Origin: Nitrospira sp. UBA6493
Lineage (GTDB): Bacteria > Nitrospirota > Nitrospiria > Nitrospirales > Nitrospiraceae
Reading direction: 5' to 3'
NCBI GenBank assembly: GCA_002435325.1
Contig: DJMJ01000014.1
Coordinates: 1 to 64,000 of the forward strand
DNA length: 64,000 nucleotides
Shown: positions 26,637 through 36,133 of the stretch, piece after piece
Layout: each line of letters begins with the position of its first letter
How positions within the stretch are numbered: the first letter of the stretch is position 1
Translations under genes and position numbers: made by a program
The notes under the pieces: generated by a model
Database searches by the model: none
What the model was told of the DNA's origin: nothing
The model's input: the letters and a program-made list of their open reading frames with translations, nothing else

Positions 26637-29403
26637 TCACTCCGGCAGCGGCACGGTCAACCGAGCCGCCGTCCCACGTCCGCCCTCATATGTGAGCGTG
26701 CCGCCTACTTGCGCGGCCAGCCCTCGCATCAATCGCATGCCAAATGTGGTCGCCGTCTGGAAAACGAACCCGGCCGGCAGCCCTACGCCCGTATCCTCAA
26801 CCGTAACCTCTATCCGGCCATCGCCGTTCAGCACCCGTACCCGCAGCTCACCCTCAACATTGTCGGGGAAGGCATACTTGAACGCGTTCGTCAGCAACTC
26901 GCTCACGATCAGCCCGATCGGCAGCGCAAGATCCACCGGCAACGTTACCGGCTGGGCCTCGATCAGAATTTCGATTTTCCCGCACAGACGGTCATACGAC
27001 TGGTGAATACTGTCCACTAAAGCTCGCAGATACCCGTCGAATGCGATCCGCGTCAGATCGCCGGAACGATAGAGCTTCTCATGTACCAAAATCATGCTCT
27101 TGATCCGGTCCTGCAACTCGTGAATCACAGCACGATCGTCATCGCTCCGGACTTTCTTCGCTTGAAAGTACAGCAGACTCGACACGAGCTGCAGGTTGTT
27201 CTTTACTCGATGATGGATCTCGCGCAGCAGTATTTCTTTTTCTTAAAGCGCCTGCTCGGTCTGCAATTCTGCCATCCGCTGCACGGTGATGTCTTGCACC
27301 GTGCCCGCAGAGCGGCAGGGCTGTCCCTGCTCATCATAAAAGGTCTCGCCCCGCTCCATCACATGCTTGACCCGTCCATCCTGCATCAGCAGCCGGTGCA
27401 CGATCATGTAGGGAGTGCGACTCTGAACTGATTGCGTATAGGCCTCATTCAACCTCACCCGGTCGTCGGGATGGATGGCGTTGAGAAACCCCTCGTAGGA
27501 TGCCGCAAACTTCGCCTGGTCGATCTCGAAGATCCGGAAAATTTCGTTCGACCAGAACAGCCGGTTCGTCACCAGGTCTAATTCCCAGTTGCCGAGCTTC
27601 GCCATGGCTTGCGCCTCTTGCAGCCTCGCATCGACCGCACGCAACGCCATCTCCCGCTCTTTTCGCTCCGAGATGTCCGTATGGGTTCCCAGCATGCGCA
27701 GCGGCCGTCCCTCCCCATCCCGTTCGACGATGCTGCCAATGGAGAGCACCCATTTCCATTCGCCGGATTTCATACGTTGCCGAAACTCGACTTCATAGGC
27801 TGGAATCTTTCCGCGAATATAGGCCTCATATACGCCATAGACCTTCTCCCGGTCGTCGGGATGCATCCGCTCTGCCCACTGTGCATTGGTTTCCTTGAAT
27901 ATGGACGGATCGTAGCCCAGCATCGTAGCGTATTCATCGCTCACTTGTGCATGCCCCGTGCGCAGATCAAGGTCGTAAATCCCTTGGTTGGCTGCGGTGA
28001 GGGCCAACCATAGCCGCTCTTCGCTCATCCGCAACTCTTCCTCTGCCACCTTGCGATCGGTGATATCACGGACCACCATTGATACGGTTTTGGATCCGTG
28101 ATCCTCCTGGGCAATGCGGCTGGCCCTGGCCACAAACCACCGCCGGCCGCTAGACACTTCAAGAGAATACTCCACATCCTCCATCTTTCCGTCAGCCGCA
28201 ACCCGCACCACCATCTCCATGAATGGACGGCCCAATTCACGCCCCAATACTTCTTCAATCGTTCGGCCCAATATCTCGCTCTTGGGTTTGAACAACAACT
28301 TTTCATTCCCGGCCCACACATTCAAATAGGTGCCGTGCTCGTCAAATTCAAACACCACATCGTCCAGCGACGTTATCAGCGCCTGCAATTGGCTTTCTTG
28401 CTTCCACAACTGCTCCTTCACCTGCTTGCGCTCGGCAAGATGCCGGCTTCGCTCGATCTCGACGGCAATACGCTGGCCAAACACGCGCAACAGCACCTGA
28501 TCTTCTTCGGTAAATGCATGCGGTTTGTCGTCCAACAGACAGGTCACGGCCACGACATGGCCCTGACTGTCCAGCGCGGGAAATCCGCAATAGGCATAGG
28601 CCTGATGGTCTTTCAAAAACGACGCCTCAGGAAACCGTTCGATGACACGGTCAAAGACACGCAAATCTTTCGTCTGTTCGACGGTGGCGCAGGGCGTGAT
28701 GTTGATAGGGCACACCGCCCTCATCGCAAATCGGCACTTTTTTCGTATGCAGCACCCGCTCGCCCTTGTCCTTTGTCGAGATCGTCTCTTCCCCGACGTC
28801 CACCAAATGAGCACCGGTCAATACCTCACGGTCCTTTTCAGTAAAGAAATCCGCTTCGGCTTTTGGAAAGAAGTCGTAGTCCGTCTTGCCTAGCAGTTCC
28901 TGATTGGTCAACCCTAGGAGTTTTTCGCCCGCCTTATTGAGCGCGACAAATCGAAGATCGCCCGCATCTTTGACGAACACCATATCGGGCAGATGCTCCA
29001 ATACTAAGCGGAGAAATCGTTCCGATTGTTCCATCGCGCTCGATAAGCGACTCCACTCTCGGCGGGCAATTTCGCCCCCCCAGAGCGCCCCCCATAGGGC
29101 ACCTAGCCCCACTACACGATTAATGACGGCCCAGTTGAAAGTAAGCCCTGGCGGGGAACCAAGCAGGCCGACAACGATCAGGCCCGAATAGACTACGGCC
29201 AGAAGTACAGCCACACCCCTCCCCATCTGCCAAACGGCCATCAAGCACAGCGGGATATATGCCACCCACAGCACAAGCCCGAGTGGCGTCAGGAGATCGC
29301 TAACGAACACCGCTGCCGTCCCCGCAGCAATGACCATCAGTCCCCATTTCTTAGAACCCCACGTCATTCCCTCATAGGAATTAACGATCGTCCGCAACCA
29401 CAT
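26637..29403 (-). pseudogene. Decayed membrane multi-PAS/GAF sensor kinase (HisKA_2 type)
   Basis: Three frames in a row are parts of one kinase. 29403-28651 encodes four membrane segments (about 15-115) and most of a PAS domain (VLEHLPDMVFVKDAG to KKVPICDEGGVP). At about 28710 the frame changes and the end of that PAS plus the first part of a GAF domain are missing. The second frame then runs from TPCATVEQTKDLRVFD through the rest of the GAF and three PAS domains, stopping at TAA 27243-27245. The same frame continues past that stop: EKEILLREIHHRVKNNLQ, the phospho-acceptor His block (27210-27215), then HATPase (VSELLTNAFKYAF, DTGVGLPAGF) to 26637. So there is one internal deletion with frameshift and one in-frame stop just before the acceptor His. 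Confidence 0.8.
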
Positions 29404-29604
29404 TCAATAGACTCCATGGGGGAAAGTGAAATCAGCCCTCTGATTATCTAAACAGCCCTAGCAATACAGCCTAATGTACCTATTGGAAAATTTCTACTAA
29501 TCCTGAAAAAGCTGTAGACATGCCACGACTTACGCGGCTCTCTTCTCGCACACGTTGCCCATGGCGGTTTATCACTATATAAGAGGGGGGGTAAAAACCG
29601 TCCG

Positions 29605-30396
29605 CTACTCGCCCACGCGCACTAAGAGCCCCTGTTCTTTGCAATACGCAAAGGTCCGGTGGAACCAGGCGATCACCGCGACGAGCAGGGCGACATTGAG
29701 CCCGCAGGCCCAGGCAAGATGCATGAGCGGCATGCCCTCCGGCGTGAGGACCGCCCGCATACCTTCGAAGATGTGCGCAGCGGGGTTCGCCCAGGCGACC
29801 GCCTTCAGCCAGACCGGCAGCACGTCCATGGGATAAAAGACACAGGAGATTGGCTGAAACAAGAACACCATGCTCCAGGCCAACACCTCAGCCTCCTGGC
29901 CGAACCGCATGATGAGCGAGGTGGTGAAGACCCCGATGATCCAGCCCGTCACCACAAGACTGACAATGAAGGGAAAAAGCCAGACTCCGATCAGGAAAAT
30001 GTTGTAGCCATAGAAAAACCAGGCACACACCGCCATCACAATCGACACGCAGGTCACCTTGAACAGGCTCATCATCATCGTCGCGGCAAGAAATTCGCCT
30101 GGCTTCAGCGGGCTCGCAAACAGATTCATCAGATTGCGCGCCCAGAGTTCCTCGAGAAAGGAGATTGTCACCCCTTGCTGGGAGCGAAAGAGCATGTCCC
30201 AGAGAATCAACGCGCCGAGGAAGAAGGTCACAAACCCCGGCACCTGGGTCTGATAGCGGGCCAGATAGAGGGTAATGAATCCCCAGATGACCAGATCGAG
30301 AAACGGCCAGTAGAAAATCTCCATCATCCGGGGCAGGCTCCGGCGATAGAGGTACAGGTGGCGAAGAAGAATGGCCGTGATGCGATGCAGCTTCAT
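29605..30396 (-). CDS. ABC-2-type transporter permease
   Basis: A 263-residue inner-membrane protein with six hydrophobic segments. The typical ABC-2 layout includes LWARNLMNLFASPLKPGEFLAATMM before segment 3 and FLFQPISCVFYPMDVLPVWLKAVAWANPAAHIFEGMRAVL near the end. That last block is the conserved ABC-2 signature for exporters. It pairs with the ATPase at 30853-31599, with a small membrane protein between them. Substrate is unknown. It belongs to a minus-strand run that also holds the hexaheme cytochrome. Confidence 0.85.
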   Translation of the reverse strand: MKLHRITAILLRHLYLYRRSLPRMMEIFYWPFLDLVIWGFITLYLARYQTQVPGFVTFFLGALILWDMLFRSQQGVTISFLEELWARNLMNLFASPLKPGEFLAATMMMSLFKVTCVSIVMAVCAWFFYGYNIFLIGVWLFPFIVSLVVTGWIIGVFTTSLIMRFGQEAEVLAWSMVFLFQPISCVFYPMDVLPVWLKAVAWANPAAHIFEGMRAVLTPEGMPLMHLAWACGLNVALLVAVIAWFHRTFAYCKEQGLLVRVGE

Positions 30397-30402
30397 GGCA
30401 AG

Positions 30403-30822
30403 TTAGGGCTGATGCTCGTCGCCGCACCCTCCACAGCCTCCGCAGTCTCCATGCCGGCCCAGGATGGTATCCATCATCGTCTGCGCGCCGCCAATCAGCC
30501 GCTCGCCGACCCGCGTGCCATCCGGCAACTTTCTCAAACCCATACCGAGCAAGAATGCCGGCACGGCTGACAGCCCGGTCAGAAAGGGCCAGGTGGAAAC
30601 ACGCGCGGCATCCACCATCCACCACACTCCCAGCGCGAATAGAAGGGGAGCCGTTCCCGCCGCAAAGCTGGCACGCACGACCTTCCACCCGCTCGTACCA
30701 CGGGCCACGCCCATCATCGCGAGGACCAGCCAAAACAGCCCCCAACAGGCGCTGACTCCAAACCCGCCAAGCACCAGACCGAGGAGAAACGACACCGCTG
30801 TTTCCATCATAGCGTCCACCAA
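30403..30822 (-). CDS. Small membrane protein with Cys-Gly tail
   Basis: A 139-residue protein with about three hydrophobic segments (7-38, 50-70, 78-93) and a C-terminal HGDCGGCGGCGDEHQP. The three evenly spaced Cys, with flanking His and acidic residues, look like a metal-binding tail. It sits 6 nt from the ABC permease and about 30 nt from the ATPase stop, so it is probably part of the transporter. A second Met at residue 6 is an alternative start. I do not recognise a family. Confidence 0.65.
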   Translation of the reverse strand: MVDAMMETAVSFLLGLVLGGFGVSACWGLFWLVLAMMGVARGTSGWKVVRASFAAGTAPLLFALGVWWMVDAARVSTWPFLTGLSAVPAFLLGMGLRKLPDGTRVGERLIGGAQTMMDTILGRHGDCGGCGGCGDEHQP

Positions 30823-30852
30823 CCTATCCTTCCTCGCAGCGCGTGGCTGCTA

Positions 30853-31599
30853 TTATTCTCTCGCCAATTTCAAGAATACCTCTTCGAGATCCGCCTGCCC
30901 GAACCGGGCAACGATTTCAGCGGCCGTGCCTTCGGCCACAATCCTGCCCCGCTGCAAGAAAATGATGCGGTCCGACATGGCCTCCATCTCCTGCATATTA
31001 TGGGACGTATAGAGGATACTGAGCCCCGACGCCTGCCGCGCTTCCTTGAGCAAGGCCCGAATCTTGTGCGCGATATCGGGATCGAGGCTCGCCGTCGGCT
31101 CATCGAGGAATAAGATCTTCGGCTGAGTCAACAAGGCCTTGGCCAGCGTCAGCCGCGTCATCTGGCCGGATGAAAGCTTGCGGGTCACCTTCTCACGAAA
31201 TTCTTCCATCTCCAGCTTCTTGACGACCTCGTCGATCTTCCTTTCCACACCCAATACTCCATAAAGCCGCGCCACAACACGAAGGTTCTCCTCCACCGTC
31301 AAGGACATCGGCATAGAGATATACGTCGAGGAGAAATTGACCTGCTGTAAAATTTCCTCTCGATGCGTCTCCAGATCCAGCCCGAACATGCGGATCGATC
31401 CGGATGTCGGCGTGACCAGGCCCAGCAACATCTGGATAGTCGTCGTCTTACCAGCCCCGTTCGGCCCCAGCACACCGAGAATCTCCCCCGGCTTGATGGT
31501 GAACGAAATCCCGTTCACCGCCGTGAACGCGCCGAACCGTTTGGTGAGATCGCGGACGTCAAGAACGGGCTGCGTCATCGTGGAGGTCTGACGCATCAT
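30853..31599 (-). CDS. ABC transporter ATPase
   Basis: A 248-residue ATPase with Walker A GPNGAGKTT, Q-loop region FSSTYISMPMSLTVEENL, signature LSSGQMTRLTLAKAL (SSGQ in place of SGGQ), Walker B ILFLDEPTASLDP and switch His in YTSHNMQEME. This is the drug/ABC-2 exporter class. The start codon follows the TAA of the cytochrome gene directly; MTQPVLDV at residue 8 is an alternative start. It partners the ABC-2 permease at 29605. Confidence 0.85.
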   Translation of the reverse strand: MMRQTSTMTQPVLDVRDLTKRFGAFTAVNGISFTIKPGEILGVLGPNGAGKTTTIQMLLGLVTPTSGSIRMFGLDLETHREEILQQVNFSSTYISMPMSLTVEENLRVVARLYGVLGVERKIDEVVKKLEMEEFREKVTRKLSSGQMTRLTLAKALLTQPKILFLDEPTASLDPDIAHKIRALLKEARQASGLSILYTSHNMQEMEAMSDRIIFLQRGRIVAEGTAAEIVARFGQADLEEVFLKLARE

Positions 31600-32304
31600 T
31601 TAAAACAACGCCGCGCTGATTTTTTCAGGAAGATGACAGGTCTCGCACTTCCGGCTGATGGGCTTGCCCTGATGCTCGGTTTTCCCGTCATGGCACCGGA
31701 AGCAATCGGACAAGGCGCGCGTCCGGAGATACGTGCCCTCGGGATGTTCGGGGTTCCAGGGCTTGCTGTCCGCCGATACGTGTCCGCGCGGAATCACGAT
31801 TGGATAACCCTTGATCGGCCGTTCGTGAACGACCCCGGAATGGCAGGTCCTGCACCCCTCACCCTGCCCCCTGACGCCAAACGCATCCATGTGGGCGCGA
31901 TGGCTCATCACCAAGCCTACCTCTTTAACAGGCGAAGGCAGATCCCGCACCGCAATCTCGGAGACCCGCAGAATATTCCGGTGACAGCCTAGACATACGT
32001 CCGAATCCACTTTGGCCTTGAGATTGTGCGCGTCAGTGGGCGTGCCGAACAGATAGGTCACGGTATCCTTGGTCCCGTTCCAGGCCTTGTCGTGCAACCA
32101 ACCCTCGACACCCGGGCGCACATGGCACGTCACGCAGGTGACGTCTTTGTGAGATGACTTGGACCAGCTCTCATAGGATGGAGCGATGGTGTGACAACTG
32201 GCGCAAAACTTTGGATGATTCGTCAGAGGAATTGCGAGACCGCCGAAGATGAATGCTCCGGCGACGAGGATCAAAACGATCGCCGCTTTACGGTTCCAGT
32301 TCAT
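31600..32304 (-). CDS. Membrane-anchored hexaheme NapC/NirT-type cytochrome c
   Basis: A 234-residue protein with an N-terminal uncleaved membrane anchor (about 7-25) and six CxxCH heme sites (CASCH, CVTCH, CLGCH, CRTCH, CFRCH, CETCH). FCASCHTIAPSYESWSKSSHKDVTCVTCH is the typical opening of the NapC/NrfH quinol dehydrogenases, which have four hemes. Here two extra hemes follow. Such proteins take electrons from quinols and pass them to periplasmic partners. It overlaps the mobB stop by 17 nt and is abutted by the ABC ATPase. Confidence 0.85.
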   Translation of the reverse strand: MNWNRKAAIVLILVAGAFIFGGLAIPLTNHPKFCASCHTIAPSYESWSKSSHKDVTCVTCHVRPGVEGWLHDKAWNGTKDTVTYLFGTPTDAHNLKAKVDSDVCLGCHRNILRVSEIAVRDLPSPVKEVGLVMSHRAHMDAFGVRGQGEGCRTCHSGVVHERPIKGYPIVIPRGHVSADSKPWNPEHPEGTYLRTRALSDCFRCHDGKTEHQGKPISRKCETCHLPEKISAALF

Positions 32305-32812
32305 GCGCGACGAGAGGAAACCGCTTCATAATGAGGGCGGCCACGCCCGTGACATCGTTCAGATCAAGCACCGGGACAGGCAGATCGATCGGCTTATCGG
32401 ACACAACCGCCAGCAATCCGTCCGGAGAGATCGGCACTTCACCGACCTGTTCCCGGACAATCACAATCTTGGGATACCCTTCGCTCTTCCACCCTTCGGC
32501 GATGATGAGATCGTAGGAGGAATCCAGAAACCGATCGCGTACCTCCTCCACCTTTAATTCTTCAGGCACATCGGCAAACATCGCCAAGCTCCCACGGGAG
32601 ACAACGACGACGCTGCTGGCCCCGGCCCGCTTGTGCCGCCAGCTATCCTTGCCTTCGGTATCCAGATCGAATCCATGCCCCGCATGCTTGACCGTGGCCA
32701 CACGATATCCGGCTCTGACCAGCTCGGGAATCACCCGCTCGATCAACGTGGTCTTGCCGCTATTCGACCGTCCGACAAAGGAAATAATGGGCACGGCCAT
32801 GAGTTCAATCAC
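32288..32812 (-). CDS. mobB: Molybdopterin-guanine dinucleotide biosynthesis protein MobB
   Basis: A 174-residue GTPase-like protein. P-loop GRSNSGKTTLIE (about 14-25), then VATVKHAGHGFDLDTEGKDSWRHKRAGAS, which is diagnostic of MobB, and LIIAEGWKSEGYPKI. MobB helps MobA attach GMP to molybdopterin for bis-MGD enzymes. Start is GTG 32812, with ATG 32800 (MAVPIISF) as a strong alternative. It is 9 nt after moeA and overlaps the cytochrome gene. Confidence 0.9.
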   Translation of the reverse strand: MIELMAVPIISFVGRSNSGKTTLIERVIPELVRAGYRVATVKHAGHGFDLDTEGKDSWRHKRAGASSVVVVSRGSLAMFADVPEELKVEEVRDRFLDSSYDLIIAEGWKSEGYPKIVIVREQVGEVPISPDGLLAVVSDKPIDLPVPVLDLNDVTGVAALIMKRFPLVAHELEP

Positions 32813-32821
32813 TTTCCTGCC

Positions 32822-34123
32822 TCAACAGCACGACGTCCTATGGCCGCCACTGTACGTTGAAGCCGCCTGCGTGCTCCACGCGACACCGCTCAATAACTGT
32901 ACCGTCACCAAATCCCCTGGATTCAGCCGTTCAACTTCCTCGGGAATATCGATCAGGCAATTCGCCTTCACCATGGAGGTGAGGATCCCGGACCCCTGAT
33001 CGCCGGTTGTCCGTACTGTGAACACGCCCTCTTCGCGGGTGAGCACGCCTCGGAGAAAATGCCGCCGGTCCGTCCGTTTGGAAAACTTTTCCTGGAAAAC
33101 CGCATGAACGACCGGACGACCGAAGGTGGGATGTCCGCACATCTTCAGCATGGCCGGACGCACCAATTGCTCAAACGTCACCATCGACGAGACCGGGTTG
33201 CCCGGCAACCCGAACGCCAGCTTGCCCTGAATCTTGCCGAATGCCAGCGGCTGGCCGGGGCGGATTGCAAGCTTCCAGAAATTCATCTCCGCGCCAAGGT
33301 CTCGAAACACGGCCTTGGTAAAATCGTAATCACCCATCGAAACGCCGCCTGAGAGCACCAGAATATCGGCATTGAGCCCGTGTGAAATCTTTTCCTTCAA
33401 AGCATCGGGCGTATCTCGCGCAATTCCCAACAAAAATGGAATCCCACCGGCTTCCTGCACTGCCGCCGCAATGCCATAGCTGTTGGAATTGATAATCTTC
33501 TCTTCGCTGAAGCGCTCATCCAGATCGGCCAGCTCATCGCCCGTCGAAAGAATCGCCACGCGTGGACGCTGATAGACGAAGACGAAGGACTTGGACAGAA
33601 TGGCCAACATACCGGCATCGCCGGGACGAATCTGCGTGCCTTTGGCGATAATGCACTCGCCTTTTTTCACATCCTCCCCTTTGGAACGAATATTGGCCCC
33701 GCGCGTCTCCGGTTTGAATACGCGAACCGAGTCCGGCGTATGCTCCGTATCCTCGACTTTCAGCACTGTATCGGCCCCCTGCGGAATCGGCGCGCCGGTC
33801 ATGATCCGAATCGCCTGCCCTGGGCCGACTGTCTTTGTGGGCATCTTACCGGCCGGCACGTCTTCGATCACTGTCAGCGTCACCGGCTTTCCAATCGCCT
33901 GCTCCTGCTTGATGTCTTCCCACCGGACAGCAAACCCGTCCATCGCGCTGTTATTCCACGGCGGATTGTCGCGCTCGGCCACGATGTCTTCCCCAAGCAC
34001 CCGGCCCAACGAATCCAGAATGGAAATCTTTTCCAAGCCGAGGATTGGCGTGGCATCGAGCACAATCTTTAGCGCGGCATACAGAGGAGTCAACCCCGAG
34101 GTAGCGTCAGCGGCTTTCACCAT
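32822..34123 (-). CDS. moeA: Molybdopterin molybdenumtransferase MoeA
   Basis: A 433-residue protein. The start at 34123 is chosen because GGAGTG precedes it; upstream codons in the frame overlap the Mrp gene and have no MoeA similarity. Conserved blocks: RDNPPWNNSAMDGFAVRW, PAGKMPTKTVGPGQAIRIMTGAPIP, ADTVLKVEDTE, then VAILSTGDELAD, IINSNSYGIAAAV, VLSGGVSMGDYDF and AFGLPGNPVSSMV. MoeA inserts molybdate into adenylylated molybdopterin. With mobB and tatC close by, it suits maturation of an exported or membrane molybdoenzyme such as nitrite oxidoreductase (inference). Confidence 0.95.
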   Translation of the reverse strand: MVKAADATSGLTPLYAALKIVLDATPILGLEKISILDSLGRVLGEDIVAERDNPPWNNSAMDGFAVRWEDIKQEQAIGKPVTLTVIEDVPAGKMPTKTVGPGQAIRIMTGAPIPQGADTVLKVEDTEHTPDSVRVFKPETRGANIRSKGEDVKKGECIIAKGTQIRPGDAGMLAILSKSFVFVYQRPRVAILSTGDELADLDERFSEEKIINSNSYGIAAAVQEAGGIPFLLGIARDTPDALKEKISHGLNADILVLSGGVSMGDYDFTKAVFRDLGAEMNFWKLAIRPGQPLAFGKIQGKLAFGLPGNPVSSMVTFEQLVRPAMLKMCGHPTFGRPVVHAVFQEKFSKRTDRRHFLRGVLTREEGVFTVRTTGDQGSGILTSMVKANCLIDIPEEVERLNPGDLVTVQLLSGVAWSTQAASTYSGGHRTSCC

Positions 34124-34133
34124 CTCACTCCTA

Positions 34134-35087
34134 TCAATGTTGCTGGCGGGGCGCGATTTTGACCAACGACCCGCTCTTCTTACAGAACGCTTCGACCTTG
34201 TTCGCAATTTCGTGGTAGCACTCGGCTGTGGCCGTGTCGGAATTGAACATGGCATAAGGCTCGCCGGCATCCGACTGCGTCACGACTTCGGGATCGAGCG
34301 GAATCCGGCCGAGGAACGGCACGCCCATATCGTTCGCCGAGGCTTCCCCGCCGCCCTTGCGAAAAACTTCGATATGGTTGTGGCAATGCGGGCACTCCAA
34401 CCCGCTCATGTTCTCGACAATGCCGATGATCGGCACTTCGCTGTCTTTGCAGAAGGTCACCGACTTGCGCGAATCCAACAGCGCAACTTCCTGCGGCGTC
34501 GTAATGATCACAGCTCCGCTGACATTGCCGAGGAGATCGATCGTCGTCACCGACTCGTTGCCGGTACCGGGAGGAAGATCAATCAGCAGGAAGTTGAGAT
34601 CCTGCCACTCAACGCCGCCCAGCAACTGATTGATGAATTCGTATTTGTACGCGTCGCGCCAGATGATCGGATCGTCAGGATTCTGGAGCAAGAACGACAT
34701 CGAAGCGATTTTGAGGTTGTAGGCTTGGAAGGGGATGATCCCTCCTGACGTGCTGATCTTCAGTTTCTGCCCCTCGGCCCCGACCATCTTCGGAATGTTG
34801 GGTCCGTGGATATCCATGTCGCAAATGCCGACATGCCACCCCTTGAGCGCGAGGCTGACGGCGATGTTCGTCGTGCAGGTGCTTTTGCCGACCCCGCCCT
34901 TATTGCTCATGATGAGGACTTTATATTCGATCCGCTCCATGCGCTTCGCGACGAGCCAGCGGCTGTGGCCTTCCTTGTCCTTCTGGCAGGATTCGTTTTC
35001 GTCGCAAATGGCGCAAGCCCACATATAGGTACAGGCGTCGCTGCCACCCGAGGTCGGTGTCTGGATGATATTCAGCTCACGAGGCAT
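34134..35087 (-). CDS. Mrp/NBP35-type Fe-S cluster carrier ATPase
   Basis: A 317-residue P-loop ATPase. The deviant Walker A is SNKGGVGKSTCTTNIA (about 60-75), followed by GICDMDIHGPNIPKM and LIDLPPGTGNESVT, both signatures of Mrp/Nbp35. Near the N-terminus CTYMWACAICDENESC gives C-x5-C-x2-C-x5-C, whose last three Cys match the N-terminal cluster site of eukaryotic Nbp35; many bacterial Mrp proteins lack it. CPHCHNH lies near residue 235. It likely assembles and hands over 4Fe-4S clusters. Ribosome site AGAAGGAC precedes the ATG. Confidence 0.9.
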   Translation of the reverse strand: MPRELNIIQTPTSGGSDACTYMWACAICDENESCQKDKEGHSRWLVAKRMERIEYKVLIMSNKGGVGKSTCTTNIAVSLALKGWHVGICDMDIHGPNIPKMVGAEGQKLKISTSGGIIPFQAYNLKIASMSFLLQNPDDPIIWRDAYKYEFINQLLGGVEWQDLNFLLIDLPPGTGNESVTTIDLLGNVSGAVIITTPQEVALLDSRKSVTFCKDSEVPIIGIVENMSGLECPHCHNHIEVFRKGGGEASANDMGVPFLGRIPLDPEVVTQSDAGEPYAMFNSDTATAECYHEIANKVEAFCKKSGSLVKIAPRQQH

Positions 35088-35132
35088 AATATGTCCTTCT
35101 GTATAACGTGATAGTGGGGGGGCACCCGCCTG

Positions 35133-36107
35133 TTACCGACGCGGATTCCCGCTCGGGACGGCCACATAATCGCCATCCGCCGACTTCGGCATCCCGGCTC
35201 CCCCGGGGCCACGGCCTGCAGAACCCGGTGCGGGGGCTTCCTCAGGCTCTGCCTGAGCCGGTTTCTTCTTATTGAAGATCCCCGCGCTCACAATGCCGAC
35301 TTCATAAAAAATGTACATCGGTAACGCCATCAAACACTGGTTAAACGGATCCGGTGTCGGAGTCAGGATAGCGGCGATGATGAAGGCTCCGAGCAGCGCC
35401 CACTTCCGATAGCGGCGTAAAAATGGCGCATCCACCCATCCCAGCTTGGCCATCAACGTAATCGCGAGCGGCACCTCAAAAATCAGTCCAAACACGAGCA
35501 GAAACCATAGGGCAAACCCGACATATTGCGCGATGGAGAGCTGCGGAATGAATCCCGCGCTCACACCGTAGGAAATCAGAAAATTCAACGCAAAGGGCAG
35601 AACGAAGAAAAAGGAAAAGAGCACTCCCGCAAAAAACGCCAGCGTACTAAGCGCGACGAACGGCCCGACAAATCGGCGCTCCTGCACATGCAGACCAGGG
35701 ACAACAAACTGCCAGACCTCCAGCAGAATATAGGGCATGGCAAATACGACCGCAAACAGCCCGGCCACCTTGACGTTCTGCCACAGGGCTTCGGCCGGTG
35801 CGAGAAAGACAAACGGGACCGTGGGAAGATCGGTCGGCTCCCAGGACAACGTGCTGGGCACGAACATATTCTGGAGCGGGATACGCAGCCACTTGACGAG
35901 CGTGTCGGCGTAGAAAAACGTCGCGATGAATACGATCGCCGTGATAATCACGGCACGAGTCAGCCGGACCTGGAGCTCCACCAAGTGCTCCATGACCGGC
36001 ATTTTTTTATCTTCCAGCGGCTTAAAAACGGAGTCTTGCAGCCACCGGTTAAAGTCGTTCAGCACCGCGCCCTCACCCGCACAGGACAATGCCGCGCCGG
36101 CGATCAC
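35133..36107 (-). CDS. tatC: Sec-independent protein translocase subunit TatC
   Basis: A 324-residue protein with six membrane segments. MPVMEHLVELQVRLTRAVI is the TatC opening (MxxxHLxELRxRL), and YVGFALWFLLVFGLIFEVPL, AAILTPTPDPFNQ and ALPMYIFYEVGI are family signatures. A proline/alanine/glycine tail of about 60 residues follows the last segment and is longer than usual. The N-terminus is uncertain: GTG 36107, GTG 36065 or the ATG of MPVMEH. TatC exports folded cofactor proteins, in keeping with moeA, mobB and Mrp just downstream. Confidence 0.9.
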   Translation of the reverse strand: MIAGAALSCAGEGAVLNDFNRWLQDSVFKPLEDKKMPVMEHLVELQVRLTRAVIITAIVFIATFFYADTLVKWLRIPLQNMFVPSTLSWEPTDLPTVPFVFLAPAEALWQNVKVAGLFAVVFAMPYILLEVWQFVVPGLHVQERRFVGPFVALSTLAFFAGVLFSFFFVLPFALNFLISYGVSAGFIPQLSIAQYVGFALWFLLVFGLIFEVPLAITLMAKLGWVDAPFLRRYRKWALLGAFIIAAILTPTPDPFNQCLMALPMYIFYEVGIVSAGIFNKKKPAQAEPEEAPAPGSAGRGPGGAGMPKSADGDYVAVPSGNPRR

Positions 36108-36133
36108 CCATCACCGGACGCGGCATCCTCGGT

